NCBI RefSeq assembly: GCF_001870435.1
Contig: NZ_MDDR01000009.1
Location: 1-64,000, forward strand
Source of the DNA: Pseudomonas costantinii
GTDB taxonomy: Bacteria; Pseudomonadota; Gammaproteobacteria; Pseudomonadales; Pseudomonadaceae
DNA: 64,000 bases
Reading direction: 5' to 3'
Below are positions 1 through 8,657 of the stretch, piece by piece. Under the pieces are notes generated by a model. It was not told the origin of the DNA. It ran no database searches and saw nothing but the letters and a program-made list of their open reading frames with translations. Every line of letters starts with the position of its first letter. Within the stretch, counting starts at the first letter, position 1. The translations under genes were made by a program, and so were the position numbers.

Positions 1-20
1 CCGCTCCACCGTGCCTACTT

Positions 21-287
21 GCGGCCAGCGTGGTTAATGGGGCGCCTAAGATCAAAGTCAAAATCAACAGCACGGCGGCCTGAAAGCCGACCTGAGTGGT
101 GTAGATCAAAAGCGGTAAAACAAGCGAGCAAGCCCACATTTGGATCTCCATACACCAGATAGATATCTCTCTGCTCTTGATCTGGCTTTTGATCCACACC
201 ACTCAGGTCGGCTTTCAGGCCGCCGTGCTCTGCTTTTGATCTGCTTTTGATCTTGATCTCAGGCGCCCCATTAACCACGCTGGCCGC
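21..287. repeat. Long imperfect inverted repeat, about 90-100 bp arms
   Basis: The left arm (21-113) begins GCGGCCAGCGTGGTTAATGG. The reverse complement of the right arm (185-287) begins with the same 20 bases and continues to match through the GATCAAAAGC at the inner end. The right arm carries extra GATCAAAAGC-like units near 231-255 that the left arm lacks. The spacer is about 70 bp. The shape is that of a MITE-like or R-type Pseudomonas repeat. Confidence 0.8.
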
Positions 288-389
288 ACGCAGGCTTGAA
301 TCCGTGGGTAACCCGGCAGGACGCCGGGTTAGCCGCGCTGGGCCAAGGATGGCCCATCGCGGCGGCCCACGGATTCAAGCCTGCGTGCG
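285..389. repeat. Perfect 24-bp inverted repeat with inner hairpins
   Basis: The arms are 285-308 and 366-389. The 57-bp interior holds a 9-bp stem (309-317/323-331) and a second short stem. A single transcript strand could fold into a cruciform-like structure. No coding function is apparent. Confidence 0.75.
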
Positions 390-675
390 GGCACACCGAG
401 CATTAGCGAGGTGCCGAGTGGTGGGGCAAGAGCCCTTTGCTTACTTTGGGCTGGGCCGGCATTCCGGCTTTTCCAAAGTGAGTCGCTGTAAGAGCGAAAC
501 CAATAGAGGCCGTTACCCAAACAACGGATATGTACTCAAAAATCCACCTAAAAAAAACAGCCCACCAAGCACCCCCGCTCCCGTGCTCGACCCGGCAGCC
601 CTGCGGTAGGTGCCCGCCCAGCGTTTCACAGCTACAATGCGCGCCTCAACCGTGACAAGCCTGACTAAAAAAACT

Positions 676-2655
676 ATGTCCTTGCCCAAGCATCACCTGG
701 AATTGCTCAGCCCTGCCCGCGATGTCGCCATCGCCCGCGAGGCTATCTTGCATGGCGCCGACGCCATCTACATCGGCGGCCCGAGCTTCGGCGCCCGCCA
801 TAACGCCTGTAACGAGGTGAGCGATATCGCTCAACTGGTCGAATTCGCCCGCCGTTACCACGCCCGCGTGTTCACCACCATCAACACCATCCTGCATGAC
901 AACGAGCTGGAGCCCGCGCGCAAGCTGATCCATCAGCTCTACGACGCCGGTGTCGACGCGTTGATCGTGCAAGACCTGGGCGTGATGGAGCTGGATATTC
1001 CGCCCATCGAGCTGCACGCCAGCACCCAGACCGACATCCGCACCCTGGGCCGCGCCAAGTTTCTCGACCAGGCCGGTTTCTCGCAGTTGGTATTGGCCCG
1101 TGAGCTGAACCTGCAGGAAATCCGCGCGATCGCCGATGAGACCGATGCCGCCGTTGAGTTCTTTATCCACGGCGCCCTGTGCGTAGCGTTCTCCGGGCAG
1201 TGCAACATCTCCCACGCGCAAAATGGCCGCAGCGCCAACCGTGGCGACTGCTCCCAGGCCTGCCGCCTGCCGTACACCTTGAAAGATGACCAGGGCCGCG
1301 TCGTGGCCTTTGAAAAACACCTGCTGTCGATGAAAGACAACAACCAGAGCGCCAACCTGCGCGCGCTGGTCGAGGCCGGGGTGCGTTCGTTCAAGATCGA
1401 AGGCCGCTACAAGGACATGGGCTATGTGAAAAACATCACCGCCTATTACCGTCAGCGCCTCGACGAGATCCTCGAAGACCGCCCGGACCTGGCTCGCGCT
1501 TCCAGCGGCCGTACCGCGCATTTCTTCCTGCCCGACCCGGAAAAGACTTTCCACCGTGGCAGCACCGATTACTTCGTCAGCGACCGCAAGATCGACATCG
1601 GCGCCTTCGACACCCCAACCTTCACCGGCCTGCCGGTGGGTGTGGTGGAAAAAGCCGGCAAGCGCGATCTGCAAGTGGTCACCCATGAGCCGCTGTCCAA
1701 CGGCGACGGCCTGAATGTGCTGGTCAAACGCGAAGTGGTAGGTTTCCGCGCCAATATCGCCGAACCCAAGGGCGAGTTCGAAGAAGATGGCGAAAAGCGC
1801 TACCGCTACCGCGTCGAACCGAATGAAATGCCGGCTGGCTTGCACCAGTTGCGCCCGAACCACCCGTTGAACCGCAACCTGGACCACAACTGGCAACAGG
1901 CGCTGTTGAAGACCTCGGCCGAGCGCCGTATCGGCCTGTCGTGGGTCGCCCGTCTGCGCGAAGAGCAGCTTGAAATCACCGCCACCAGCGAAGAAGGCCT
2001 CAGCGCCAGCGTCACCCTGCCCGGCCCATTCGGCGTGGCCAACAAGCCGGAACAGGCGCTGGACACCCTGCGCGACCTGCTCGGCCAACTGGGCACCACC
2101 GAGTACCACGCAACCGACATCCAGCTGGATGCGCCGCAAGCGTTCTTCATCCCTAACTCGCAGCTCAAGGCATTGCGCCGTGAAGTGATCGAGGCACTGA
2201 CCGCCGCTCGCGTCGCCGCTCACCCTCGTGGTGGCCGTAAAGCCGAGACCACGCCACCACCGGTGTACCCGGAAGCGCACCTGTCATTCCTGGCCAACGT
2301 CTACAACCAAAAGGCTCGCGAGTTCTACCACCGTCACGGCGTGAAGCTGATCGATGCGGCCTTCGAAGCCCACGAAGAAACCGGCGAAGTGCCGGTGATG
2401 ATCACCAAGCACTGCCTGCGGTTCTCGTTCAACCTGTGCCCTAAACAGGCTAAGGGTGTGACGGGCGTGAAGACCAAGGTGGCGCCAATGCAGTTGATCC
2501 ACGGCGACGAAGTGCTGACCTTGAAGTTCGATTGCAAGCCGTGCGAAATGCACGTGGTGGGCAAGATCAAGGGGCACATCCTTGGGTTGCCGCAGCCGGG
2601 TAGTGGCGTGGCTCATTTCAACCCAGAAAATATCATCTATCAGGGCACGCACTAA
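676..2655 (+). CDS. rlhA: 23S rRNA 5-hydroxycytidine C2501 synthase (U32 family)
   Basis: The product is 659 residues from the ATG at 676 and resembles E. coli RlhA (YdcP) along its length; the family hydroxylates C2501 of 23S rRNA. Recognisable features are the U32 opening LELLSPARD, the HASTQTDIRT segment, the cysteine-rich FSGQCNISHA...GDCSQACRLPY block and the C-terminal MITKHCLRFSFNLCPKQ block. The length separates it from the shorter tRNA enzyme TrhP (YegQ, about 450 residues). A GTG at 610 would add 22 residues of low-complexity sequence unlike the family, so 676 is preferred although no strong ribosome site precedes it. Its stop lies inside the 3' end of the convergent transporter gene. 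Confidence 0.9.
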   Translation: MSLPKHHLELLSPARDVAIAREAILHGADAIYIGGPSFGARHNACNEVSDIAQLVEFARRYHARVFTTINTILHDNELEPARKLIHQLYDAGVDALIVQDLGVMELDIPPIELHASTQTDIRTLGRAKFLDQAGFSQLVLARELNLQEIRAIADETDAAVEFFIHGALCVAFSGQCNISHAQNGRSANRGDCSQACRLPYTLKDDQGRVVAFEKHLLSMKDNNQSANLRALVEAGVRSFKIEGRYKDMGYVKNITAYYRQRLDEILEDRPDLARASSGRTAHFFLPDPEKTFHRGSTDYFVSDRKIDIGAFDTPTFTGLPVGVVEKAGKRDLQVVTHEPLSNGDGLNVLVKREVVGFRANIAEPKGEFEEDGEKRYRYRVEPNEMPAGLHQLRPNHPLNRNLDHNWQQALLKTSAERRIGLSWVARLREEQLEITATSEEGLSASVTLPGPFGVANKPEQALDTLRDLLGQLGTTEYHATDIQLDAPQAFFIPNSQLKALRREVIEALTAARVAAHPRGGRKAETTPPPVYPEAHLSFLANVYNQKAREFYHRHGVKLIDAAFEAHEETGEVPVMITKHCLRFSFNLCPKQAKGVTGVKTKVAPMQLIHGDEVLTLKFDCKPCEMHVVGKIKGHILGLPQPGSGVAHFNPENIIYQGTH

Positions 2656-3538
2656 CCCTGTGGGAGCGGGGCCACCACCAGCCCCGCTGCAACCCCGCAG
2701 CCGCCAGCAGGATTGCGGCCACACCCAGCCATTGCAGCCAGCCCAGGCGATGACCGAAGGCAAACCAATCCACAAAAATCGCCGCTATCGGGTAGATAAA
2801 CGACAGCGCGCCGGTAATGGCGGTGGGCAGTTTCTGGATCGCCCCGTACAGCAACACATACATCAAGCCGGTGTGAACCACACCGAGCGTCACCAACGCC
2901 GCCCACGCGTTGGTCGCGGTCGGCAGGCTGTGCCAAGGGACTAAAGGCGCGAGCAATACGGCCCCGGTGGTCACCTGGATCAACGCCATCAAATGCGGCG
3001 GCACTTCTTTCAAACGCTTGATGATCAGTGCGGCAATCGCATACAAAAATGCTGCGCCGAGGGCCAGCGCAATACCGGCCAGGTAATCCTCGCCGCCACT
3101 TTGCTGATCGCCATGGGCGGTGACGATCGCCAACATGCCTAGAAAGGCCACGCTCAACCACGCCAGTTTCTGCACGGTGATTTTTTCGCCGAGAAACACC
3201 GCCGCCAGCATCACCAACATGAACGGCTGCACGTTGTACACCGCCGTACTGATGGCGATTGAAGCGTGAGAATAGGATTCGAACAGCAGCAACCAATTAC
3301 CGACGATCGCCACGCCACTGAGCATCGCCAGCCCGAGCTTGGCCCACGTGAGCAGGTCCAGCCGCAGGTAACCCAGCAAAGCGCACACCAGCAGCAACGT
3401 CAGTGCGCCGATCACGCAGCGCCAGAACACCACTTCAATAACCGACACGCCCGACACCAAAACAAACCAGCCAATGGTGCCGGAGATCAGCATGGCGGCG
3501 ACCATTTCCCACGACCCGCGACGAATGGATGTGTCCAC
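2633..3538 (-). CDS. DMT superfamily (EamA) inner-membrane transporter
   Basis: The product has 301 residues with about ten hydrophobic helices in two EamA repeats. Conserved pieces include the WFVLVSGVSV first helix and ALSFIYPIAAIFVDWFAFG in the second repeat. The GTG start at 3538 is supported by GAGGAG eight bases upstream. The substrate cannot be read from sequence; DMT proteins export amino acids or other small metabolites. It is divergent from an Lrp/AsnC regulator 109 bp away, which is a common regulator/exporter pairing. The C-terminus (GWWWPRSHRVSACPDR) is encoded across a REP palindrome and the gene overlaps the rlhA 3' end by 23 bp, so the natural tail has probably been replaced. 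Confidence 0.85.
   Translation of the reverse strand: MDTSIRRGSWEMVAAMLISGTIGWFVLVSGVSVIEVVFWRCVIGALTLLLVCALLGYLRLDLLTWAKLGLAMLSGVAIVGNWLLLFESYSHASIAISTAVYNVQPFMLVMLAAVFLGEKITVQKLAWLSVAFLGMLAIVTAHGDQQSGGEDYLAGIALALGAAFLYAIAALIIKRLKEVPPHLMALIQVTTGAVLLAPLVPWHSLPTATNAWAALVTLGVVHTGLMYVLLYGAIQKLPTAITGALSFIYPIAAIFVDWFAFGHRLGWLQWLGVAAILLAAAGLQRGWWWPRSHRVSACPDR
2665..2688. repeat. REP-like palindrome inside the 3' end of the DMT gene
   Basis: AGCGGGGC (2665-2672) and GCCCCGCT (2681-2688) form an 8-bp stem around CACCACCA, preceded by GTGGG. This is the degenerate core of a Pseudomonas REP. It lies within the last 20 codons of the transporter gene and just after the rlhA stop, so it may also end rlhA transcription. 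Confidence 0.6.
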
Positions 3539-3647
3539 GATTGATGCTCCTCAAGTGAGGCTCAATTATGGCAATCTGTTGGTCATCGGCTCCAGCGACT
3601 AAAAAAGGCAAAACGCCAGAATCACCTTTTCTTATTAGGCGGGCATC

Positions 3648-4091
3648 ATGATTGACACCATCGACCAGCAACTGATCGCCGCTTTAATGGACGACTCACG
3701 CCTGTCCCTCAAGGCCCTGGCGGGTATCACCGGGCTGTCATCGCCCAGTGTCGGCGAACGCCTGCGGCGCCTTGAAGAACGCGGCGTACTGACCCACTAC
3801 ACCGTTGATATCGACGCCAAGCACTTCGGCTACCTGCTGCAAGCCATCGTGCGCATTCGCCCCCTGCCCGGCAAATTGCAGGAGGTTGAACGCCAGATCC
3901 AGTCGATCCCGGAGTTCACCGAATGCGACAAGGTCACCGGCGATGACTGCTTCATCGCGCGCCTGCATGTACGGACCATGGAGCAGTTGGACACCCTGCT
4001 CGACCGCCTCAACGCCTACGCCGAAACCAACACCGCCATCGTCAAGAAAACCCCGGTGAAACGGCGTTTGCCGCCGCTGGCAGATGGCTGA
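3648..4091 (+). CDS. Lrp/AsnC family transcriptional regulator
   Basis: The product has 147 residues. The N-terminal winged helix (about 1-60, with the recognition helix LSSPSVGERLRRLEERG) is followed by an alpha-beta AsnC ligand domain (about 65-140, containing VTGDDCFIARLHV). This is the standard length for the family, which binds amino acids and forms dimers or octamers. The gene is transcribed away from the EamA transporter, so control of that exporter is the simplest inference. A GGCGGG sequence lies just upstream of the ATG. Confidence 0.9.
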   Translation: MIDTIDQQLIAALMDDSRLSLKALAGITGLSSPSVGERLRRLEERGVLTHYTVDIDAKHFGYLLQAIVRIRPLPGKLQEVERQIQSIPEFTECDKVTGDDCFIARLHVRTMEQLDTLLDRLNAYAETNTAIVKKTPVKRRLPPLADG

Positions 4092-4112
4092 CAATGCTAG
4101 TCGGCTGATAGA

Positions 4113-4140
4113 TGTTGTGGCGAGCGGGCTTGCCACAACA
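4113..4140. repeat. REP palindrome between convergent genes
   Basis: TGTTGTGGC (4113-4121) and GCCACAACA (4132-4140) pair perfectly around GAGCGGGCTT. It sits between the convergent Lrp/AsnC and xylulokinase genes and may act as a bidirectional stop. Further half-copies of the CCACAACAGGCC sequence follow up to about 4170. Confidence 0.75.
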
Positions 4141-4197
4141 GGCCCACTCACCACAACAGGCCCTGCATGCCATAACAGGTCTGTATGCCACAGAGCA

Positions 4198-5667
4198 TCA
4201 GTCGTGGAGGGCTTTCGCCGCCGTCAGCAACCCTTGAAACTTGCGATACCGCGCCTCCAGCACCGGCCGTTGCGTCGCGTCCGGCAAGTACCGCGCCTTG
4301 ACCGGCATACCTGCCTGCAACAGATCCGCACCCTGCCCAATCGCGAGCAACCCCAGCTTCGCCGCACCCACGCAGGCGCTCAACTCGCTGCCCTGCAAGG
4401 TGAAAATTTCCCGTTGCAGGATATTAGCCAGCAACTGTGCCCAGTATTCGCTGCGCGCGCCGCCGCCCACCAAGGCGCATGCCTCCACGTCGGCCCCCGC
4501 CGATTGCACCGCGCGCAGGGAATCCAGCAAACCGAAGCCGACGCCTTCCATTACCGCGTAACCGAGCATCGCCGGTGTGCAGTCGTGGCCAAGGCTCATG
4601 AAGCCGCCGCGCAGCAAGGGATCGTTATGCGGCGTGCGCTCACCGGCCAGGTACGGCAGAAACAACGGAGTATCCAAAGGGACTGGCTGCCCGATCGGTA
4701 GCTGTGCCTGCACTTGATCCAACAACGCCTGCTCATCTGATGTGCCCGTCAGCCGTGTGACCCAGCGCAAGCAACTGGCACCGGCCAGCATGGCGCCCAT
4801 GGTGTACCAGCGATTCGGCAGCGCGTGGCAGAAGCTGTGCACCGCGCTTGCCGGGTTGCCCGCTGCGTGGTCGGTGATCGCGACGATGGCCGCGCTGGTA
4901 CCGAGGGTGATGAAGCCGTCACCGGCATTGATCGCGCCGATGCCGACAGCCGCCACCGGGTTATCACCGCCGCCACCGGCAATCACGACCTTTGAAGACA
5001 ACCCCAGCCGCGCCGCCATACTCGCCGTCAAACACGCACTCGCCGCGCCGCCTTCCACCAGTCTTGGCATCTGCGCCAGCGCAAGGCCCGTGGCATGCAC
5101 CATGGGGCTGAACCATTGACGCTGCGCCACGTCCAGCCACAGCGTGCCGGCGGCATCGGACATCTCGCTGATGCGCTCACCACTCAGGCGCAAACGCAGG
5201 TAATCCTTGGGTGACAGCACGCAGTCAATCGCCTTGAACACCTCGGGCTCATGCTGTTGCAGCCAGAGCAGTTTCGGCGCCGTCAGCCCGGCCATGGGAG
5301 AGCTGCCGGTAACCTCGGCAAACCCTGGCCCCAGTTGTGTAGCTTCGGCGACGGCACGCGAGTCGTCCCAGAGGATCGCCGGATACAGCACGCGGTCGTC
5401 GTCACCCAGCAAGACCGCGCCGTGCATCTGCCCGGACAGACCGATGCACGCCACACGTTCAAAAGCCGCATGCACCCGCAACTGGTCCAGCGCCTGCAAA
5501 CAAGCCTGCCACCAATCTTCGGGCGCCTGCTCGGACCAGCCACTGTGGCGTCGTGAAACGCTCAAGCGCACACCGGTGTGAGCCAGAATGGTGCCGTCTG
5601 CCCCCATCAAGATGGCCTTGAGTTCCGAGGTGCCGAGGTCTATGCCGAGGGAAACAGGACTGCTCAT
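4198..5667 (-). CDS. xylB: Xylulokinase-type FGGY carbohydrate kinase
   Basis: The product has 489 residues from the ATG at 5667. The FGGY features are the N-terminal phosphate-binding LGIDLGTSELKAI, the SGQMHGAVLL segment typical of xylulokinases, and the C-terminal ALVGGGARSEYWAQLLA. It would phosphorylate D-xylulose or a related ketopentose for the pentose phosphate pathway. It is the last gene of the sugar operon, 16 bp after the LacI-type gene. A start at 5697 overlapping that gene is possible, but residues before MSSPVSLGID are unlike the family. No isomerase or polyol dehydrogenase is nearby, so the incoming sugar is not identified. Confidence 0.88.
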   Translation of the reverse strand: MSSPVSLGIDLGTSELKAILMGADGTILAHTGVRLSVSRRHSGWSEQAPEDWWQACLQALDQLRVHAAFERVACIGLSGQMHGAVLLGDDDRVLYPAILWDDSRAVAEATQLGPGFAEVTGSSPMAGLTAPKLLWLQQHEPEVFKAIDCVLSPKDYLRLRLSGERISEMSDAAGTLWLDVAQRQWFSPMVHATGLALAQMPRLVEGGAASACLTASMAARLGLSSKVVIAGGGGDNPVAAVGIGAINAGDGFITLGTSAAIVAITDHAAGNPASAVHSFCHALPNRWYTMGAMLAGASCLRWVTRLTGTSDEQALLDQVQAQLPIGQPVPLDTPLFLPYLAGERTPHNDPLLRGGFMSLGHDCTPAMLGYAVMEGVGFGLLDSLRAVQSAGADVEACALVGGGARSEYWAQLLANILQREIFTLQGSELSACVGAAKLGLLAIGQGADLLQAGMPVKARYLPDATQRPVLEARYRKFQGLLTAAKALHD

Positions 5668-5683
5668 ACGCGGGTCATTCCAA

Positions 5684-6676
5684 TCAAATACAGCCACATG
5701 AATTGCGGTATTGCAGGGTCGGCGCCAGGTGCACGCGTTGGATAGGCGCGGCAGGCGTCGCCATGCGTTGCAGCAGCAGATTAACGGCGAGCGCCCCCAG
5801 CTCCTTGACCGGCTGTGCGATCAAGGTCAGGCGCGGCACGAAAAAATCCGCCCAGTCAAAATCATCAAAACCCACCAGGGCCATCTGCCCCGGCACTTCA
5901 AGCTGCGCGTCACGCAAGGCGTGCATCGCGCCCAAGGTCATCAGGTTGTTGGCGGCCATGATCGCTGTCGGCGGCGCGGCCAACGCCAGTAACTGCACGG
6001 TGGCCGCGCGTGCCGGCGCGCTGTTGGAACCGCCGTTGACCAGCAACTGCGGATCAAACGCCAACCCCGCCGCCTGCAAGGCGGCGCGATAACCGGCAAC
6101 ACGCTCGTCGGTGGTACCGAGCCCCTCACGCCCGGCGATAAAGCCGATACGCCGGTGCCCGTGTTCAATCAAGTGAGTGACCAGGGCCTGGGTGGACTGG
6201 GTGTTCTCCACCCCGACCTGATCAAAGGGTCCGTCCATCATGCGGTCCACCAGCACCGCCGGAATCTCGTTGGCCTGTAAATACTCCCGAGCGACCGAGC
6301 CCGGAGACGGCGCCAGCAAAATCCCATCGACGCGCCGGTGATGCAACGCCGTGATCACCCGCAGCTCTTGCTCCGGGTCGTCGTGAGTATCGACAAACAG
6401 CATCATGAAGCCGTGCTTGGCACACTCGGTTTCAATCGCGTGCACCGTTTCGCTGAAGTAGTGGTTGGACAGTGACGAGATCGCCACACCAATCGTGCTG
6501 GTGCTCGACCGCGCCAACGAGCGCGCCAGGGTGTTGGGCACATAGCCCAACTGCTGGATCGCTTGCTGCACGGCCAGCACCGTGGCCGGGCTGACTTTGC
6601 GGGTGCCGTTCAACACGTGGGACACGGTCGACGTCGACACCCCGGCCCTGCTTGCCACGTCATCCATAGTGACCAC
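5684..6676 (-). CDS. LacI family transcriptional repressor
   Basis: The product has 330 residues. The N-terminal LacI helix-turn-helix is MDDVASRAGVSTSTVSHVLN with the hinge NTLARSLARSSTSTIGVA, followed by a periplasmic-binding-protein-like sugar domain (about 60-330). The GTG at 6676 is preferred because GGGGGAG at 6684-6690 is seven bases away; the ATG at 6667 is too far. It lies within the operon, between the binding protein gene (23 bp upstream) and xylB. Its likely targets are the palindromes at 10251-10294 ahead of the first gene. Confidence 0.9.
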   Translation of the reverse strand: MVTMDDVASRAGVSTSTVSHVLNGTRKVSPATVLAVQQAIQQLGYVPNTLARSLARSSTSTIGVAISSLSNHYFSETVHAIETECAKHGFMMLFVDTHDDPEQELRVITALHHRRVDGILLAPSPGSVAREYLQANEIPAVLVDRMMDGPFDQVGVENTQSTQALVTHLIEHGHRRIGFIAGREGLGTTDERVAGYRAALQAAGLAFDPQLLVNGGSNSAPARAATVQLLALAAPPTAIMAANNLMTLGAMHALRDAQLEVPGQMALVGFDDFDWADFFVPRLTLIAQPVKELGALAVNLLLQRMATPAAPIQRVHLAPTLQYRNSCGCI

Positions 6677-6699
6677 GGCGCTGCTCCCCCTTCACTGAA

Positions 6700-7632
6700 T
6701 CAATGTTTACTCGACCAGCCGCGGTACGTACCGACGTTGTCACGGGTGATCAGTTTTGGCGTGAGCAGGGTAACCGCTTCGGCGGGGGCCTTGTCATTGA
6801 GAATGTCATTGCCGACATTCACAGCGGTCTGGGCCATGGCCCATGGGTCTTGGCTGGCGGAGGCCTGGATCTGGGTGTCGGTCTTCAGCGCGTTCTCGAT
6901 ATCCGGTGCACCGTCCACCGAGGTGATGATGATGCCGCTGCGTTTAAGCTGCTTGGCTGCCAAGTCGCTGCCGATGGCTTGCGGGTCGTTGATCGCGAAC
7001 AGGCCGTCGATTTTCGGGAAGCGCGTGAGGTAGCCCTGCATTACGTTCAGTCCACCTTCGCGCGAGCCTTTGCCGTCCTGGTCATCGGACAGCACCTTGA
7101 TCGCCGGCGCACCGGCCAAGGCTGCTTTGCAGCCTTTGACGCGGTCGGTCACGGCGGTCACTTGCGGGCCGTTCTGGATAATCACGTTGCCTTTGCCCGA
7201 GAGCTTATCCACCAGGAATTGGCAGGCCAGCTTGCCGGCTTCAACGTTATCGGTTTGCACCGTGGCGTTCACGCCTTTGGCGTCCACATCGACCGCGACC
7301 ACGACAATGCCGGCATCACGGGCCTTCTTGATCGCCGACGCCATGGCGGACGGGTCGACGGCGTTGATCAGGATCAGATCGACCTTGGACGAGATGAAGT
7401 TATCGATCTGCGAAAATTGCTTGCTCAGGTCGTAGTCAGCCGACACCGAAGTAACCTTGACGTTGGGGTTCAGCTCCTTGGCCCGTGCCGTGGCACCGTC
7501 GGCCAGGGTCACGAAATACGGGTTGCCGAGCGAGCCCATGCTGATACCGAGAGCCTTGAGTTCACGGGCCTCTACGACGTGGGACATCAGGGCGGCCAAG
7601 GCAATAACGGGAAAGATGCGTTTTAAGTTCAT
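6700..7632 (-). CDS. Sugar ABC transporter periplasmic binding protein (RbsB type)
   Basis: The product has 310 residues from the ATG at 7632, with a Sec signal peptide (about 1-23, ending HVVEA). The mature part opens ALGISMGSLGNPYF, the usual start of family 2 sugar-binding proteins, and contains INAVDPSAMASAIKKA and AINDPQAIGSDLAAKQ in the ligand domains. It delivers a sugar to the ATPase and permease encoded upstream. The frame stays open far upstream, but only the region from 7632 has a signal peptide, and GAGAG precedes it. The gene lies 35 bp after the permease gene. Confidence 0.9.
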   Translation of the reverse strand: MNLKRIFPVIALAALMSHVVEARELKALGISMGSLGNPYFVTLADGATARAKELNPNVKVTSVSADYDLSKQFSQIDNFISSKVDLILINAVDPSAMASAIKKARDAGIVVVAVDVDAKGVNATVQTDNVEAGKLACQFLVDKLSGKGNVIIQNGPQVTAVTDRVKGCKAALAGAPAIKVLSDDQDGKGSREGGLNVMQGYLTRFPKIDGLFAINDPQAIGSDLAAKQLKRSGIIITSVDGAPDIENALKTDTQIQASASQDPWAMAQTAVNVGNDILNDKAPAEAVTLLTPKLITRDNVGTYRGWSSKH

Positions 7633-7667
7633 GCGGGTCTCTCTTGTGATTGTTGTTTTGAGTGAAA

Positions 7668-8657
7668 TCAGGTCCGTGCACCGGACTGGCGATAGCGATC
7701 CAGCGCCACGGCGCCAATGATCACGATGCCCTTGATGATGTACTGCCAGATGTCCGACACCCCCAGCAGCACCAGGCCGTTGGTGAGTACCGCGATAATC
7801 AGCGCGCCGATCAGCGTGCCGCCGATGGTGCCGACGCCGCCGGTAAAACTGGTGCCGCCGAGGATTACTGCGGCAATCGCATCCAGCTCGTAGGATTGCC
7901 CGAGTTGCAGGCCATTGGCGGCGAACAGGCGCGAGGCGCTCATCACCGCGCCCAGCCCGGCCAGCGCGCCGGACATGGCGTAGACGAACAGCAGCACCTT
8001 CCACACCTTGATCCCCGACAGCCGCGCGGCTTCCGGGTTGCCACCTACCGAATAGATCTGCACGCCCATCACGGTGCGGCGCAGGATGAACCACGACAGC
8101 CCCACCACCGCCACCGCGATGACCACCAGCCAGGGCACGCCGAGAATCGAGTCATTGCCGATAAACGCAAACGGCAAATCAGGGTTGAACACTGTCTTGT
8201 CATCCGCCAGCAAACGCGCCAAGCCGCGCATCGCGGTCAGCGCACCGAGGGTGACGATAAACGGCGGCAGGCGCATGAATGCGATCAACCCGCCGTTGAC
8301 CAGACCCAGCAACAAGCCGAAGCCAACCCCGGCGGCAATCCCGAACATGCCGAACTGCGGCGACATCGACGCCTGCAAGGCCACCACGGCGGACGCCGCG
8401 AGGATCGCGCCGACGGACAGGTCGATCCCCGCTGTGAGAATCACAAACGTCATGCCCGCCGCCAGCACCACGTTGACCGAGGCCTGTTGGGTGATGATCG
8501 ACAGGTTCTGCACCGTGAGGAAGTTTTCACTGGCCAGGGCAAAGCCCACCAGCAGCAACACCAGCACCGGCAGCATGCCGACCGTGCGCATCAGTTCTCG
8601 AACGCGCTCCGCTTTACCGGCCGTTGGAATTGTCAGCGTGTTGTTTGAATTAACCAT
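7668..8657 (-). CDS. Sugar ABC transporter permease (RbsC type)
   Basis: The product has 329 residues with about ten membrane helices. It carries the BPD_transp_2 signatures [15 protein letters not shown] and the late [20 protein letters not shown] loop. It forms the channel for the sugar carried by the neighbouring binding protein. The start at 8657 overlaps the stop of the ATPase gene as ATGGTTAA, implying translational coupling. A start at 8693 would add 12 non-family residues. Confidence 0.9.
   Translation of the reverse strand: MVNSNNTLTIPTAGKAERVRELMRTVGMLPVLVLLLVGFALASENFLTVQNLSIITQQASVNVVLAAGMTFVILTAGIDLSVGAILAASAVVALQASMSPQFGMFGIAAGVGFGLLLGLVNGGLIAFMRLPPFIVTLGALTAMRGLARLLADDKTVFNPDLPFAFIGNDSILGVPWLVVIAVAVVGLSWFILRRTVMGVQIYSVGGNPEAARLSGIKVWKVLLFVYAMSGALAGLGAVMSASRLFAANGLQLGQSYELDAIAAVILGGTSFTGGVGTIGGTLIGALIIAVLTNGLVLLGVSDIWQYIIKGIVIIGAVALDRYRQSGART

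Larger units (their letters stand above)
1..609. repeat. Gene-free block of nested inverted repeats
   Basis: No convincing gene lies here; the open frames change composition and match no family I recognise. Positions 21-113 and 185-287 form a long, nearly perfect inverted repeat, with a few small insertions in the right arm. Overlapping its right end, 285-308 and 366-389 form a perfect 24-bp inverted repeat. Inside that, 309-317 and 323-331 form a 9-bp hairpin and GGGCC/GGCCC flank a six-base loop near 340-354. The remainder (about 390-540) resembles the dispersed intergenic sequence that often follows such palindromes in fluorescent pseudomonads. Assignment to a named repeat family is from memory and not certain. 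Confidence 0.75.

Noticed and set aside
247..609. 120-codon open frame across the repeat block
   Set aside because: It runs through inverted repeats and low-complexity text, has no convincing family match and no ribosome site; frames like this recur with the repeat.
646..2280. Long 544-codon frame antisense to rlhA
   Set aside because: It is the mirror of a clearly conserved gene; long antisense frames are common in high-GC DNA.
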